Below, piece after piece: positions 1 to 11,767 of a stretch of 64,000 nucleotides of DNA. The translations under genes were made by a program, and so were the position numbers. Every line of letters begins with the position of its first letter. The first letter of the stretch is position 1. The DNA is from Emydura subglobosa (lineage: Eukaryota; Chordata; Testudines; Chelidae): the NCBI GenBank assembly GCA_007922225.1, contig ML679962.1:30611563-30675562 (forward strand). Direction: 5' to 3'. The notes beneath the pieces are model-generated. The model did not search any database. It saw only the letters and a program-made list of their open reading frames with translations, and had not been told where the DNA came from.

Positions 1-77
1 AGCAGTGGCACTTGGGAGTTATGAGGTCTGATCCCATCAACCTTAGTGCTAATCTTTGACCTGCTAATTCCCTAGAA

Positions 78-1334
78 CAGCGGTTCCCCACCTTCTCTCT
101 GCCGTGGCGCACCTTGATGTCTTTATAGTGGTGTGCCTCAAAATAATTAAAGTCTCCAAATTAACTCATGAATATTCATGAGCTAATCCAGAGCAAGGTT
201 AAATAGGGTAAAATCAAAACAACTATGGCAGCTTGGCTGGCCTGAGTGCCCTAGAGAGATGCAGGACCAGCCCCGCATGGCCTGGAGCAGGGCTGAACAG
301 AAGGCAGAAATCTGTCCCCCCATGAGTCGCTTCTGCCCTCCCTAAATGGCATCTCCTGCTCCCAGCCGCCATCAGTTCTGCCCCCACCTCATCCCAGTTC
401 TGCCTCTCCCCACCCAGCCGCCCCAGTTCTGCCTCCCCAGCTCCCCCATGTCGCATCCAACCCCCACCCCCCCAGTTCAGCCCAGTTCAACCTCTGCTTT
501 GCCTGAGGTTCTTCTCTGCTCCTAATCTTGGGGGTGCTGAAGCAGGGTCCCTGTTCCCCTTCCAAGCCCTTCTCCCCTACCCCCAGCTGGTGGCTACAGT
601 AGGGCGGGGAAGGGACAGAGGAGCTGACCCATTGCTCACAGGAGGGAAGTGGGAGGAGAGGCAGATTGAACTCTGAGCAGGGCTGTCCCTAGGGTGGTGT
701 GGGGGCAAATCACACGGTGGGCCCCACCCCTTCACATTTTTATACAGGTGAAATCTGGGCCTGTCATAGTTGTCAAGTAAGCCTGGGGGTAGAGCCCGGC
801 TCCTGGACTGGGCAAGCTGCTGGGCTCTCTGCCTGGCTTTCTGGGCACCGGGCTTCGAGCCCGGGAGGGGGGCTGCCACCTGGGCAAGCTGCAGGTGGCT
901 GCTGCCCGGCTGCCAGCCTGTGGGGTGGGCGGCTGCCGCCTGCCCTAAGCTAAGGCGAAGGAGGTTGCTGCGCCTAGATGGGAGATGGGATCTGGCGGGA
1001 CGTGGGTGGCTGCCCCCCGAACGCATGGGCTTGCAGGACCGGGGGACCAGGGGTTGGGGGGGGCAGCTTACAGGGGTCCACACTGTAAGGGTGTGGGGCA
1101 CCCCAAATTGCAGAGCTGGGATGATCACCCTGATTCACCCTACCCAAGGGACGGCTCTGACTGTGACTGATTGCTTTGCCCCTGGAGGAGGTGGGGCAGT
1201 GAGGCACACAGTCAATCACAGCGCGTCTTCCCTCCCTGCCAACTCCTTTCCCTGTCCCCACACTTCAAGTAGTTTTTCAAAAAAATTCCGTGGCATGCCC
1301 GCTCAGGCCTGAGGCAGACCGGTGGGGAACACTG
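78..1334. mobile_element. Non-autonomous hAT-type DNA transposon with exact 8-bp target duplication
   Basis: The left end reads CAGCGGTTCCCCACC and the right end, read on the other strand, CAGTGTTCCCCACC: short terminal inverted repeats of hAT type. The element is bracketed by the identical 8-mer CCCTAGAA at 70-77 and 1335-1342, and an 8-bp duplication is the hAT hallmark. No transposase reading frame is visible; open frames inside run through GC-rich sequence in several phases at once, so they look accidental. The interior (about 225-1310) is far richer in G+C than the surroundings and contains degenerate CCCAGTTCTGCC-like repeats near 375-490. At about 1.26 kb it is long for an internally deleted hAT copy, so a second repeat may be nested inside. 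The ends are very secure; the interior is not classified. Confidence 0.9.
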
Positions 1335-1342
1335 CCCTAGAA

Positions 1343-2419
1343 CGAAAAGCGGCAATCAAGCGTATTTCACTCAGATATAGCTTCTGTTTTGAAATAAACC
1401 ACTTTACTTTGCGTCTCTTAGATATTTGCATTTCAAAATGTCTCCTTTGGAAAAGTTCATGACATGTTTTAATGTAATCCAGTTTGTTCCTTTTGTGCCA
1501 TTATAATATTTTGTTTCCTGGCAATAGGAGTGTTTTTGTACACTGCTTTTATGCAGAGCTTAGTGGCCTTTTTTCCCCTGATTCTTTAATGACCATATTA
1601 ACTCCTGGTTACAATTTTCAAAAGCTTCCCAATCCCATTTTCAAAAGTGAGGTAGGTGCCAAATCCTACTGACCTTCTTTTCAGTTCAGGCTCCGAAGAT
1701 ATTTAGGTGCTTTTGAAAATTTTGTCCCTTGATTGGTTCATTTTACCCTCTGTGGACATACCTGGGTAAAAATGTTTTAGCATGACTTGTATATTTTAGA
1801 CACTGTGTTTGATCCTGCTGGCCAAGGGTCAATTGTGACAACTGAAGCTTTATTGACTTGGCTTTATTGCACTTCTATAGTTGCCTCTTTGGGCAGCCTG
1901 AGCCTGTTGCAGTGCCAGCGTAATTGGTATGGCTTTGATCTGGGGATGTTGCCATAGAATCATCCCATTGGGCAGAAGTAGGACCATGACCCTCGGTAGA
2001 TACTCTGACTTTCAGAGGGCAACAGTGAGATCTCAGAACATCCCTAGATGGTAGGAGCATTGGTTTGGAGGCTCAATACCTCTGCACTGCTCCCTTTTCC
2101 TCTGTACCAGTGCATCTCCTAGAGGCATTCCTTTCTGGCAGCTATTTCAAACGTCTCCAGAGGGAGTAGATGCTACCTGCATTCTTACCTTACCCAAGGA
2201 AGTCCCTACAAGGGAGGATATGGCAAAGAGCAGCCCAAGCACTTTCTCTCACCTCTACCTTCCCCTCACCCCTCATCTGTAAAGCCTAAAATCATGCAAG
2301 GGGTTTGCACACAATGAGGGAAGGCTCAGCCATGCTCCCTCTTGTCACAGAAATTCCACCGTTTTCCCACCCCAGGGGATTTTCAAGATGCGATGATTTG
2401 GCCCTGCGGTCTTTTACTC
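1343..2419. other. Unique-looking sequence, no gene seen
   Basis: AT-rich sequence with stops in all frames. The stretch near 1685-1730 (ATTTAGGTGCTTTTGAAAAT) resembles one arm of the 'TTAGGTGCCTAA' palindromic MITE family found elsewhere in the window. Nothing else is recognised. Confidence 0.5.
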
Positions 2420-2540
2420 TCCATCTATTTATTTCCTTATTTATTTGTATTGCAGCAGCACCTAGGAACCCTAGTCATAGATCAGCACCCCATTGTGCTA
2501 GATGCTGTACAAACACACAACAGATAAAGGCAATGGTGTT
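2420..2540 (-). repeat. CORE/MIR-like SINE, 3' tail fragment
   Basis: The plus strand carries the reverse complement of the SINE tail: a TTATTTATTTGTATTGCAG stretch, then CCCCATTGTGCTAGATGCTGT and ACAAACACACAACAGATAAAGGCA. The same tail appears, better preserved, at 11.3, 18.5 and 42.9 kb. Only the tail is present; the tRNA-derived head is missing or too diverged to see. Confidence 0.7.
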
Positions 2541-3187
2541 TGGCTTGAGAGCTCCACTTGCATCACTGCCATGTTCAAAATCCTCCTGAGATAAAGGCCT
2601 CAGGAAGCATTAGCCCAATGACTGAAGTAACTATTTTTTTTGTTCTAAATGTAGCCTCCTTCCCATTCTTCATGCTCACACTCGGCAAACTGCCTACGGT
2701 GGCGGCCTTCTTAACGTGCTGTCGACATTTTCCCAGGAAGTTTCTAGAGCGCTGTAGCTGCACTCTCAAAAACGTGCCCCTCCCAGATATAAAATGGGCA
2801 ATGGCTTACACAATCAAGGCTGAAGTTTACAGAAGTTTACAAAGAATTTTGTGCTGTGCAGAATAGAAGGCCTTGAGTAGCAGCTGGGTCAGACTGATAG
2901 GTATGTTGTATGTTCTCATGCTGGCAAACAGAATGAGGTCGGTGGTATCAGGGACTTGTTTGTTTGTTCTTTTGAGAGACACTATTCCACTGTGTTGCGG
3001 CTAAATCTGTCCATATCTTGAGATAACAGCCGAAAGATACATTTCAGTCAGATTGTGAATACCATGGCAGTAATTTGAATTATGTCCTTCTGACAGGCAG
3101 CTCTGAATAAGAGACTGAATTCGTAAGATCCAGTTTAAATATCCTAGGGTAGTTGTTTTTATTCAACTGCTCCCCCGTGCCATAGAC

Positions 3188-3281
3188 CTAGATCCTACCA
3201 CGCTTACTCTGTGAGTTACCTTGTTTGATGACTCCCAGCAGAAAAGTACCAGTCAACTTGAGTACGACTGGTAGGATCTGG
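3188..3281. repeat. Short palindromic MITE-like repeat
   Basis: GATCCTACCA at 3191-3200 is matched by its exact reverse complement TGGTAGGATC at 3269-3278, with further weak pairing inward and a GGATCTGGCCC end. This is the form of the sauropsid palindromic repeats with GGGCCAGAT(C/T) ends. Family assignment is from memory of the pattern, not a search. Confidence 0.55.
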
Positions 3282-4790
3282 CCCATGCTGTGCTGCAGTG
3301 TTGTGCCTCGAAGATTAATTGACTTAATTTTGGGTGAGAACATACAGCTATAACTTTATTTCACTGAAACCCTGTAGTACGCTCACTCCTCATTATGTAG
3401 AAATGCTACTATGAATTTGATTCTCCACTAGAAGACAGCAGTTATGCAGTGACTCAACAAACCACTATTTTGAAAAATAACATTATTTTATTAAACACTT
3501 ATCATTGTTAGTAATTTGCTCCAGACGCTACACAGCCTCTTGGTATCTGCTGAAGCCTCAGTCTCTTCTTCCTGAGGTTAAAAATCTATTCCTTTCATAT
3601 ATACATGCAGGCTTAGACGCTCAGCTGGTGTGAACTGACGTGGCTGCGTTGACTTCGGCATAACTCTGCTATTTTCCACTAGCTCCAAAGAGAAAGAGTT
3701 TATCACAGAATGGGTAAGGCAAGGATTATTCATCTGTGTGTGGGACTAATTGCACTTCTGACTGTTTCCACTAAAGAAAAAAAATCAATATTGGAAAAGT
3801 GGCTCCTTTTTGCTGAAACATTAAGAATGAATCTCTTTGGTGTGCTAGGTCAGTGGCATAATGTCCCTTTAAAATTGCACATACAAACTGGCACCACCTT
3901 TGAGTTGTCTGTCTGAGCTGCGGGTTCAGATCCTCTGCGAGCACCCCTTAATCAAAGCATTTTCCTGGCGTGTTTGCGATGGGGTCAGATCTTAGAGCTC
4001 AGGCAGATAGCTGCGGCGCGAGCTTCCAACTCGGCCTTGAAAAGGCTGGGTAGGCGTTGTGACCTTGACTGCTCCTCTTAACGACCCAGCTTGCAAATTT
4101 GTTGGAAAGAGAATTGAAAAAGCCTCCTCCGCAGGAGGAATGAAGGGGCAGAACAAGCTCAGGGTGGGTGTGTATAGATCTAATCCAAGCACAGTGCTTT
4201 CAGCCTGGATCTCCTGTACCTTGAAAGGGGGAGGGGAGTGGTCCCGGGAGGAATGTAGTGATGGGAGGTTCTTCCTGCCCCTTTGGTCCCTTTCGTTCTG
4301 CAGCCGCAGGCCCCAGGCAGTGATGCTGAGTCTCCATCTCAGCAGTGGATAGAAATATTTACCTGCAAGCAGGACACAAAGTGGGCAGTTTGGGCTTGAT
4401 TCTTTCAGGGGCTGACAACGCTGCCAGAGGCTGCGTCCTGTGGGCTCCCGCTGCTGTCGGTAGGAGTCGAGAGCTCTCAGCCTGCTTAAGAACCAGTGCC
4501 CACCCAGTGCTAGGGAACTCAGCCGTTTGTAATTGAACCACTGTCGAAGCACAAACAGCACTGCACTGTGTGTCTACACTGACCATGCAGGGTTGCCTTT
4601 TTTTGCCCTTTGTCTCCATTAAACTGTTGAAGTTCCAGTGCCTTCAAGGTACCCATCTTGCAATTCCCTCCTCGCGGCCCAGGAGCAGGGCCGTCTGGGA
4701 GATTTGGCAATGCTACTGATGCAATGGATAGCAAAACAATAGTGGGTGAAGTAGCTGGACCCTGTCGGTTTGTCTCCACACTGCCACTAA
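3282..4790. other. No gene recognised; becomes G+C-rich near 4.0 kb
   Basis: AT-rich to about 3.95 kb, then a moderately GC-rich stretch (about 3.96-4.55 kb) where open frames up to 189 codons exist on both strands at once. The overlapping of several frames, and no resemblance to a known protein, argue that these are accidental. No promoter or CpG island of convincing length was seen. Confidence 0.5.
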
Positions 4791-4794
4791 CACG

Positions 4795-4925
4795 AATGTT
4801 GTGTCTGCCATCTTGACTGACGCACTCAGGGTTGAGCCGGAGACCCTTACAGCTAAACCCATGAGCTGCTACAGCTAACGAGCCAGGGCGCTCTGGCTGG
4901 GGCCGTAACAGGCGCCTATCCTCTG
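4795..4925 (-). repeat. Possible tRNA-derived SINE head
   Basis: Read on the minus strand the segment has the order of a tRNA-like head: TTAGCTGTAGCAGCTCATGG (A-box-like) then, about 35 bases later, CCGGCTCAACCCTGAG (B-box-like, close to GGTTCAANCC). It does not fold into an obvious intact tRNA, so a SINE remnant is more likely than a gene. Weak call. Confidence 0.3.
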
Positions 4926-5052
4926 CGGACTGGGCACAGCAAGGGCCCGGTAACACACACTGACTGGGGCGGGGAGGGTCATAATTACACCAGTCGTAAA
5001 TGGGTTGGGTTCACGTTTGTGTGAAGAGACAGAGTGATCCACAAACGGAGGG

Positions 5053-5700
5053 CAGGAGTTCTCTCAACACATTTTTTGGTGGCCTCAGCAAGCGTTGGTG
5101 ACCGTTCTCATACATTTTCCTGGTCCCCGCTGCCTCCCTCTGCCCTCCACAGATCCCCTGATCCCCACTGGCTGCCCTGGCCCCGTTGCTCCCCAGGGGC
5201 CTGCCTCTCTCCCCCCCCCCCAATTGCCCCGAGCTCCCTTCCACTACCTCGACCCCTAGGCTCGCCGTGGTCCTTGCCTCCTGGCCCTGGTGCCTGGTAA
5301 CACTGGCCCTGCTGAAGCCCAGAGCCAGAGCCCCATGGATGGAGCTGAGGGGGGGGCTGAAGACCGGAGCCCTGCTGCTGAAGCTGGGGGGCCGGGGGCC
5401 TCAAGCAAAGAGCCTGCCCCCAGAGCCCCAAGGCTGAAGAGGGGGAGGGGAGTTAAGCTGCCCCCTGGGCCCTGCAGCTGGAGTTTAGGGAGGGGTGCTG
5501 AAGCCTGCCCCCATAGCCTCCAGCTGAACCGGGGTGGGGAGGGGAGTGGCTGAATCCTGCCGCTGGAGTCCCATGGCTGAAGATGGGATGGGGAGTGGGG
5601 CTGAAGCTTCCCTCCTCCCCCATCTCTGCCCAGGAGGCTGTGGTGGCTGCAGGAAAATGCCCGGTGGCTGCATTTGAGAAACGCAGTTTTTGGGTCTTCA
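5053..5700. mobile_element. Probable GC-rich hAT-like element, boundaries approximate
   Basis: The left edge (CAGGAGTTCTCTCAACACA) and the reverse complement of the right edge (CTGCGTTTCTCAAATGCAG) resemble the CAGTGTTTCTCAA-type hAT terminus. The interior is a GC-rich run of degenerate GCTGAAG/GAGCCCC units. I could not define a clean 8-bp target duplication, so the ends may be off by tens of bases. Open frames of about 80-120 codons here overlap in several phases and are not considered genes. Confidence 0.45.
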
Positions 5701-6778
5701 GACAGTTCACTTTCTCAAGTGTGGAGAAGGCCCAAGTGCAAGAGTAATAATGAACGGGGGGAGGGGGGGGCTTGTAAGAAGGCATTATCTTTGCACTCAG
5801 AAGAGACAGATTAGCCATTTCCTACCCCTGGCTTTTGCCTAATCCGTGTCTAGAAATGCTTTCAGGAGAGACAAAGCAGAGCGGTCCTCGATGGCCTTTG
5901 GCTAGCAACGGCGTGTTCTTAAATGCTGAGATATCACAGAAGCTACGGAGCCACACTGTAATCTAAACACTGTGGTTTCCTCTCTGCGCATCGCGGCGGC
6001 GGTACAGCATTCCTGCAGCTCAACAATCAGTGCGAAACAAGAATGAGCTGGGGCTTGTCTAGCTGAACAGTTAATGCGTGGCATGCTGTGGTGGACGAAC
6101 TAGCCAGGTGGACCCTATTACTGGGTGCTAACACTTCCCTAGTGAGCTTTGATGTCCTCCGCTTTGAACTGGGAGTAGACTCAAGTGCACGGGGGAACGT
6201 TTAGTGCGTGATAGCAGGCTGCATATGGCTGGTGTGACAGGCTAATGCCCTTTCGCTTTGCACCCCAGCTTGCTGTGCAGTAACAAGCCCCTAGACCAGT
6301 GACTGGTCTCTGCTGCTTGAGACGGCCTTGTTAAACTCAGGTTTTGTTAAGAAATTTGCAGAGAGCAATGATAAGCGTGGCTGAGGAAATGGGAGATGGC
6401 GCATGGCAGGTTTCCTCCAGCCAGCAGAAATGCTGCCGCTCCAGCAGTGCCTGGGCTGCGTGCTTTGTTAGGTCAGTCTGCCTCCAGAACCCACGAAAGA
6501 GTTAACAAGAGCAATACAAATAAACTGCTTCTGCAAACTCCTCCAGTCTCTAGAGAAGGAAGAAGGATGCAAGCCAAGCATCGAATGAGATGCTGATGCT
6601 GACCCTATTTCTCATGATGGCACCAGACCAGCTGGAAGAACAGCAGGCTGCTGCATCAGCAGGGCCTGTGACCTGCCATACATGCATGGACCGGCTACCC
6701 TAGCATAGCTGTTGTAAGCACTTGGCATGAAGTAGAATCAATAAACAGGCCTCAGTTAATAAACGAATGTATAGGAGA
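5701..6778. other. No gene or clear repeat seen
   Basis: Mixed-composition sequence. A G-run lies near 5757-5770. Nothing else recognised. Confidence 0.5.
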
Positions 6779-6786
6779 GATTAGAC

Positions 6787-7162
6787 CAGGGGTAGGCGAT
6801 AATTTTTGCAGAGGGGCCACTCCACAAATTCTGGTAAGTCTCGCGGGCCACGTGACGCTGGAGCGTCAGGCAACTTTCGGCTGCCTGAACTGCCGGCTTT
6901 GGGTAGCAACGGGCTGAGAAACTAAGCTGCCCTATGCTTCAGTTACCTTGGCAACTGGAGCATCGGGCAGCTTAGTGATTCTTGTCTAGTCGCTTCCCGA
7001 ACTTCCTGCTTCTGACCACATGACGGAAAGCAGGAAGTTCAGGTAGTGACTGGCCAAAAGCTACCTGATGCTCCAGCATAGTGCTCCTGCATGGAGGGCT
7101 GTGCAGATGGAAAAGTTAGATGGGCCGGATGTGGCCCGCGGGCCGTATTTTGCCCACTCCTG
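6787..7162. mobile_element. Non-autonomous hAT-type transposon with exact 8-bp target duplication
   Basis: The left end is CAGGGGTAGGCGATA and the right end on the opposite strand is CAGGAGTGGGCAAAATA. The 8-mer GATTAGAC flanks the element exactly on both sides (6779-6786 and 7163-7170). The 376-bp body includes GCGGGCCACG near the left and GGCCCGCGGGCC near the right, features of the abundant amniote 'GGGTAGGCAA' hAT family. It has no coding capacity, so it would have been moved by a transposase from elsewhere. Confidence 0.93.
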
Positions 7163-7170
7163 GATTAGAC

Positions 7171-7983
7171 AATAGGATTAAAATTTGGATCCCTAGACAG
7201 CGTTACTTCTTCAGTCAATGTGCTCTAGGGATGTGACCGTTTCCAGTGTAGAACCCGTACGATGTCCAGAATCAAAGTCTCCTTTTGAACAAATGTGGAA
7301 AAATGCAGTGTCTAGACTGATGGTTACGGCATTATCCAGGGAGTGGAGGTGGATGTGAATGTGGGTGTGGGAAACGTACTACTTGGATGTTTATGTTTTG
7401 CAAGTGAAAGGTTGAGGTCTGATTTCTGACATGCTGTGTCCTTTGGAACATATTCAAATGCTGCTGCCACATGCATTGCCTTGCAGTTGGGATTAGAATC
7501 CCCCTTCGGCTTTATGCTGCGCACCTGGCAAATGAATGGGGCCTATTTGGGGTTAATACTTATTTATGGGAGTTGCAGACTTTAGGACTTTTAGGAGCCA
7601 GACTGGCGGAAGCAGCGCCAGGTCTGAATTTCAGTTGGATGCTACTTTGTTGGAAGCCAAGTCTCCGTGCCCTGTGGAACTTGTTCAGTGAAGTCCTGAG
7701 ACTTTGGCGCCCCCTGCTGGAATGTGCATCCTGTAGCCTGGGTCATTGTCGGTATGGAACTATAAACGGTGCATTCAATAGAGAATGCTTTTACTCAGAT
7801 TTGAATTTATCACCTTTCTGATTAGGACACTGTCCCAGAGCTAGAACTGCCACTCTGTAATGGCTGAGCTCAAAACTTTCATAGGGAGCCAGACCCACCT
7901 TCTCAGTTCATGCCTCGGCTTCTTGGGCCAGGGATGCAGTCTTATAATTAACATGTTTGGACAGTGTGGACAGCACGTTGTGG
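7171..7983. other. No gene recognised
   Basis: A 116-codon open frame at 7471-7821 (plus) has no recognisable domain and no family resemblance; it is not called. No repeat stands out. Confidence 0.5.
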
Positions 7984-8150
7984 CATGCAGCGTTGTCGCC
8001 ATGGTGGTCCCAGGATATTAGAGAGACAAGCCATGTGAGGTCATATCTTTGATTGGGTGAGGGAGACAAGCTTTTGAGCTTACACAGAGCTCTCCGTCAG
8101 GCCTGAAGTTGGTCCAATCAAAATATGACTTCACCCACCTTGTTTCTGTG
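7984..8150. repeat. Palindromic MITE ('GGTGAGGTAATAT' family)
   Basis: The left arm has TATTAGAGAGACAAGCC, TGTGAGGTCATATCTTTGAT and GAGACAAGCTTTTGAGC. The right arm has TTGGTCCAATCAAAATATGA and TTCACCCACCTTGTTTC, pairing with the left in inverted order. The same family lies at 29926-30132 in the opposite orientation, including the outer TGGTCCCAG/CTGGGACTGACATGG extension. Confidence 0.75.
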
Positions 8151-9872
8151 TGTTACTTGTGTGTGTTACTGGAATCCACATAAGCTACATAAAGAATAAA
8201 ATTGCCTTCTTATTAGCTGGATTTCCCAATGCTCAGAATTTTCTAGGGTGTTAGTATAGTTCTTCTTACTCTCCACATCAGAAACTTGCAGCCAAATCAA
8301 GATGTCCCTGGAGCGAAAACTCAGAACTTTTAAAGTTTGTGTGAGTTACTTCCCAGCTGATGGAAATTCTCTTCTCAGATCTGCATGGTGGATCTTGACT
8401 TCAATATTCTGCTCTGCCTACATGCACAGATGTCTCTTTGAAACCATTGGGAGTTCTGTGTATGAAATGAGATAGAATATTGGTGTTAAGATCCACCTGA
8501 AAAAAAGGCTTTTGTTCTGAATCATTAGCACCTGGTTTAATGCCTACCATTTTTATGCAACTGTTTATGATGATCCCAGGATGAATTGTAATGGAGCTGT
8601 GACTAGGCAGGGAGACATCACAAAATTCATGGTATTTTTGTACATGCTGTTGTGCACAGATGGGGGGATAATAGCTAGAACCAAACAGCAGAGTGAAAAG
8701 GAACAACAAGATGCAACGAATAAAGAATTTAGACATAAAGTCATGATTTAACAGGAAGAAAAAGTTAGGATCCAGCAAAAAAATAAAGAGAGAGAAGAGA
8801 AATCTAGTAAGAGCAAGACTGGAAGGGGGCATACTCAATATAGTCAGGTGCAGTCCAGATGCAGAGCAGTAGGGAATCAGGCCTCCCTATACTTGCTCTA
8901 GTTTATTACTATGCTTTAAGTATTACATTTTTTGAAAGCTGTTCAGAAAGTTTGTATATAAATCTCATTATTGACTGCAGTGGTTTTCTGAATTCCTCTC
9001 TGGTGCGCTGTTGAAAATGTACCTGTGGATTCTTTGTATTAAACGCGCTATGATTTATTCTGGCATGTTACATTTGCCATTATTGTTGCATGTGAAATCC
9101 TCATTCCTCTTCTGGGTCTCTCCGAGGTTGTGGGTCTACCATGCTCAAAAGAGAGTCTCTTGATTCAGTCACACAGGTCCCCAACTGCCTCTGCATAACT
9201 GAACATAGGCTTTTGTAGTTCTCCCCTCCAGATTTCCTATCTTGCTTCAGCTAAGCAATTTAAAGGTACAGTTCCCAATGCCACAGATGCTGCATTAAAT
9301 GAGATGAAGCCATTAACTACTAGCATATTGTACATGTTGTTGAAAGTCTCCAATTTGCTCTTTATTGTGTAAGCACAGAGCAATTAGCCACAGGCTGAAT
9401 ACAATGGTGAGAATTTAATACTAGATTATTCCTAGCTGTTAGAACATACTCGAGGTGCAGATGGACACTGTGGCACTTCCTGGGGTTGTGAGGCACCTTG
9501 CTACCATCTGCCCTTAAGAATGAGGAAACCTCACCTGAGCTGGCCATGGATGAGCTTCCCAACTCCACTGGCCACGGGCAACAGAAACACTCCCTTTTAG
9601 GCCTCGCAGGTCCAGCTATCCCTCTACAATTAGAGATTGGCACTTCTCAAGCCCTTCAAACATCTCCCTGGATATCCAGCGCCAGCTCCACATGGCACTA
9701 GAAATATACACAGAGCTACTGCTTCCAAAGGAACCTAGCTTACCAGTTCCACCTCAGATCATTGGTCGGCTTAACGCACTGCCCTTAGATACATTTATAG
9801 TGAAATCCAGTTTAAGTTTAATTAACAAAGACAGAGATTCAAGTGGAAGTATTGGGAACAAATGGTTCCATA
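8151..9872. other. No gene recognised
   Basis: AT-rich unique-looking sequence. A minus-strand open frame of 145 codons at 8401-8838 is rich in F/L/S and reads as translated AT-rich DNA. A minus frame at 9362-9643 ends near a CTCAG|GTGAGG donor-like site but lacks a matching acceptor or coding character. Confidence 0.45.
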
Positions 9873-9893
9873 TAAAATAAAATAAAATAAAAT
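9873..9893 (+). repeat. (AAAAT)n short tandem repeat
   Basis: Four consecutive AAAAT-type units. Such tracts often mark the A-rich end of an old retrotransposon, but no body is identified next to it. Confidence 0.8.
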
Positions 9894-10268
9894 CATGACA
9901 CGCATTCTAGAGCCTAGACTTAATTAACAAGATACTATCATGTGTTGTAAAGTATTGCTCACCCAAAATCCTTGCAGCGCTTTACATCCAGGCTGGCTGT
10001 GACCTTCTTTCATGAGCCAAGCATGCTGTCAGTTTGCCTCCCAGGTGAAGGATTCCATGTGTCTCCTTGCACTCCAAGATATACCAGGACAATATTTTGT
10101 CTTTATTCATAAGCAGGAAAACCCCAGCTGTTTGTTCCTTCCTGTAAGATTCATCTCTTGTAGATTTTGCAATCGCTTTTTTCGCAAGTGGCTCAATATG
10201 CAAAGAGACATACTGTGTGAGACACACAATGCAGATGACCAGACAGGGAGATAGGTGTCTGTTACCTG

Positions 10269-10391
10269 TAGGGTGACCAGATGTCCTGATTTTATAGGGA
10301 CAGTCCTGATATTCAGGGCTTTGTCTCATATAGGTGCCTATTACCCCTCACCCCGGTCCCGATTTTTGACACTTGCTATCTGGTCACCATA
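10269..10391. mobile_element. 123-bp hAT-type MITE with near-perfect 8-bp target duplication
   Basis: The left end TAGGGTGACCAGAT pairs with the right end, which reads TATGGTGACCAGAT on the other strand (one mismatch in 14). Flanks are GTTACCTG (10261-10268) and GTTACCTC (10392-10399), 7 of 8 identical, consistent with an aged duplication. The body contains TTTATAGGGACAGTCCTGAT and CCCGGTCCCGATTTTT, recognisable as the MITE abundant in turtle genomes. It is non-coding. Confidence 0.88.
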
Positions 10392-10889
10392 GTTACCTCC
10401 TGCCTGAAAGGAACATTTCCAAGGTATGTTACCTCCTGGTAACCTACCTTAATTTCAAAATCTTAAGAACATAATTTTCAGTATGGATACATAACTCCTT
10501 AAGTACATTTCGCAGTGAGTGTGACGACCAGTGGGCTACTGGCTCTCAGTAGAGACCTCACAGGCCACCCTTTGGTGAACTGCTATGCAAATACCAACCC
10601 AGGGGATCTCTGTAAAACTCTATGCACACCCTGTACCCTCTGCTAGTTGGTACCAAAGGGTCCCTAGGTCACAGAAATGAACTAAATTTGTACATAATTC
10701 AGAAATCATTTGGCCCAGAGTTCTCTCTCAAAACCAGTGGGGTAGGCTGGGATGTAACTGAAGGCAGAACTTGGTCCATAGTGTTGCACTTTATCTTTGA
10801 TGTTAGTGGATTGTACTGGGCTGTGAGCACGGGCAGAATGTGGCTATAAATTTAAAGAATGAGGCTTGTCCCTATATCTCTGTATATTT

Positions 10890-11293
10890 TCTTACAGAAA
10901 ACTTTTCCATCGGAAAATGCTGATAAAATGAAATCAGAATGTTTCTTGGGAATGTATCAATTTAATTGACTTTTTTTTTTTTTATCAAGAATTGTCCAAA
11001 TGCTTCATTCTGATAAGGTCAAAACCTTTTCACTTCGCCGTTATCGTTTGCATTGTATTATAATTGATAAAGTCCAGTGAAGGGCTTCGCCCTTCTTCAG
11101 AAGGAAGTGCTTTGATTTTTATCCAAATGAAACGTCTTGAGATGGTAATTTGGGCGTTTCCTAAACAACATTTTTCTGAATTTTCATTTTGTCGGAAATT
11201 TCAACTTTTCATTCCAATTTGAGGCAAAAGATGATTTTGAAATGTTGGAAGTTCCCACAGAACACAAATTCCAAGTTTTGCCCAGGTCTATAA
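10890..11293. repeat. AT-rich MITE of the 'GAAAACTTTTCC...GGAAATTTC' family
   Basis: Contains repeated GGAAAATG/TTTTCAT/GGAAATTTCAACTTTTC modules and ends with AAGTTTTGCCCAGGTCTA. Related copies sit at 48186-48533 and 51521-51825. The ends are diverged, so the boundaries are approximate. Confidence 0.5.
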
Positions 11294-11565
11294 ATTATTA
11301 TTTGTATTATAGTAGTGGCTAGCGGCCCCGACAGAGTTCAGGCCCAGTTGTGCTATGTGAACTGTAAGAGACAGCCTATAGACAAAAGGTAGGAGGCAGG
11401 AATTATTATTATCCTTATTTTACAGGTAGGGAACTAAGGCCTAGAAACATTAAGTGACTTGTCCAAGACCATGCTGGAATTCTCTGGCAGGGCTGGAACA
11501 GAAAAAAAAATATATCCTGAGTCCCAGCACAGTGCCTTAACCACAAGGTCATCTTCCCTCTTTTG
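11294..11565 (-). mobile_element. Near full-length MIR-like CORE-SINE
   Basis: On the plus strand the element is reversed: tail first (TATTTGTATTATAGTAG, then AACTGTAAGAGACAGCC), followed by CCTTATTTTACAGGTAGGGAA, TTAAGTGACTTGTCCAAGA, and finally the head (AGTGCCTTAACCACAAGGTC). This is the order of the amniote MIR/CORE-SINE: tRNA-derived head, core, then LINE-matching tail. It is a non-autonomous retrotransposon made by RNA polymerase III and copied by a LINE; this copy is fossil. Confidence 0.85.
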
Positions 11566-11767
11566 ATGCTTGGAGGTGGTTCCCTACAGATATGAAGAGG
11601 TATCAGACTGAGCAGAGGAGATGCTGCACCACAAGGAACTGATGCCCAACTGAAAAAGAGATGCAGACTATGATTATTCTCTGAAAATAGAACAGTAAGC
11701 TTTTCTTCTCCACCCCCTGTCATGCTTTGTTGCTCTGCCCTGGAGGCTCACCCCTGGTGCTGCTATT

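Noticed and set aside
577..1312. Long open frames of 180-183 codons on both strands
   Set aside because: They lie inside the GC-rich hAT interior, overlap in several phases, are Pro/Ser/Gly-rich and have no recognisable domain.
3992..5818. Several 80-190-codon frames on both strands
   Set aside because: GC-rich repeat-derived DNA with few stop codons; mutually overlapping frames and no family resemblance.
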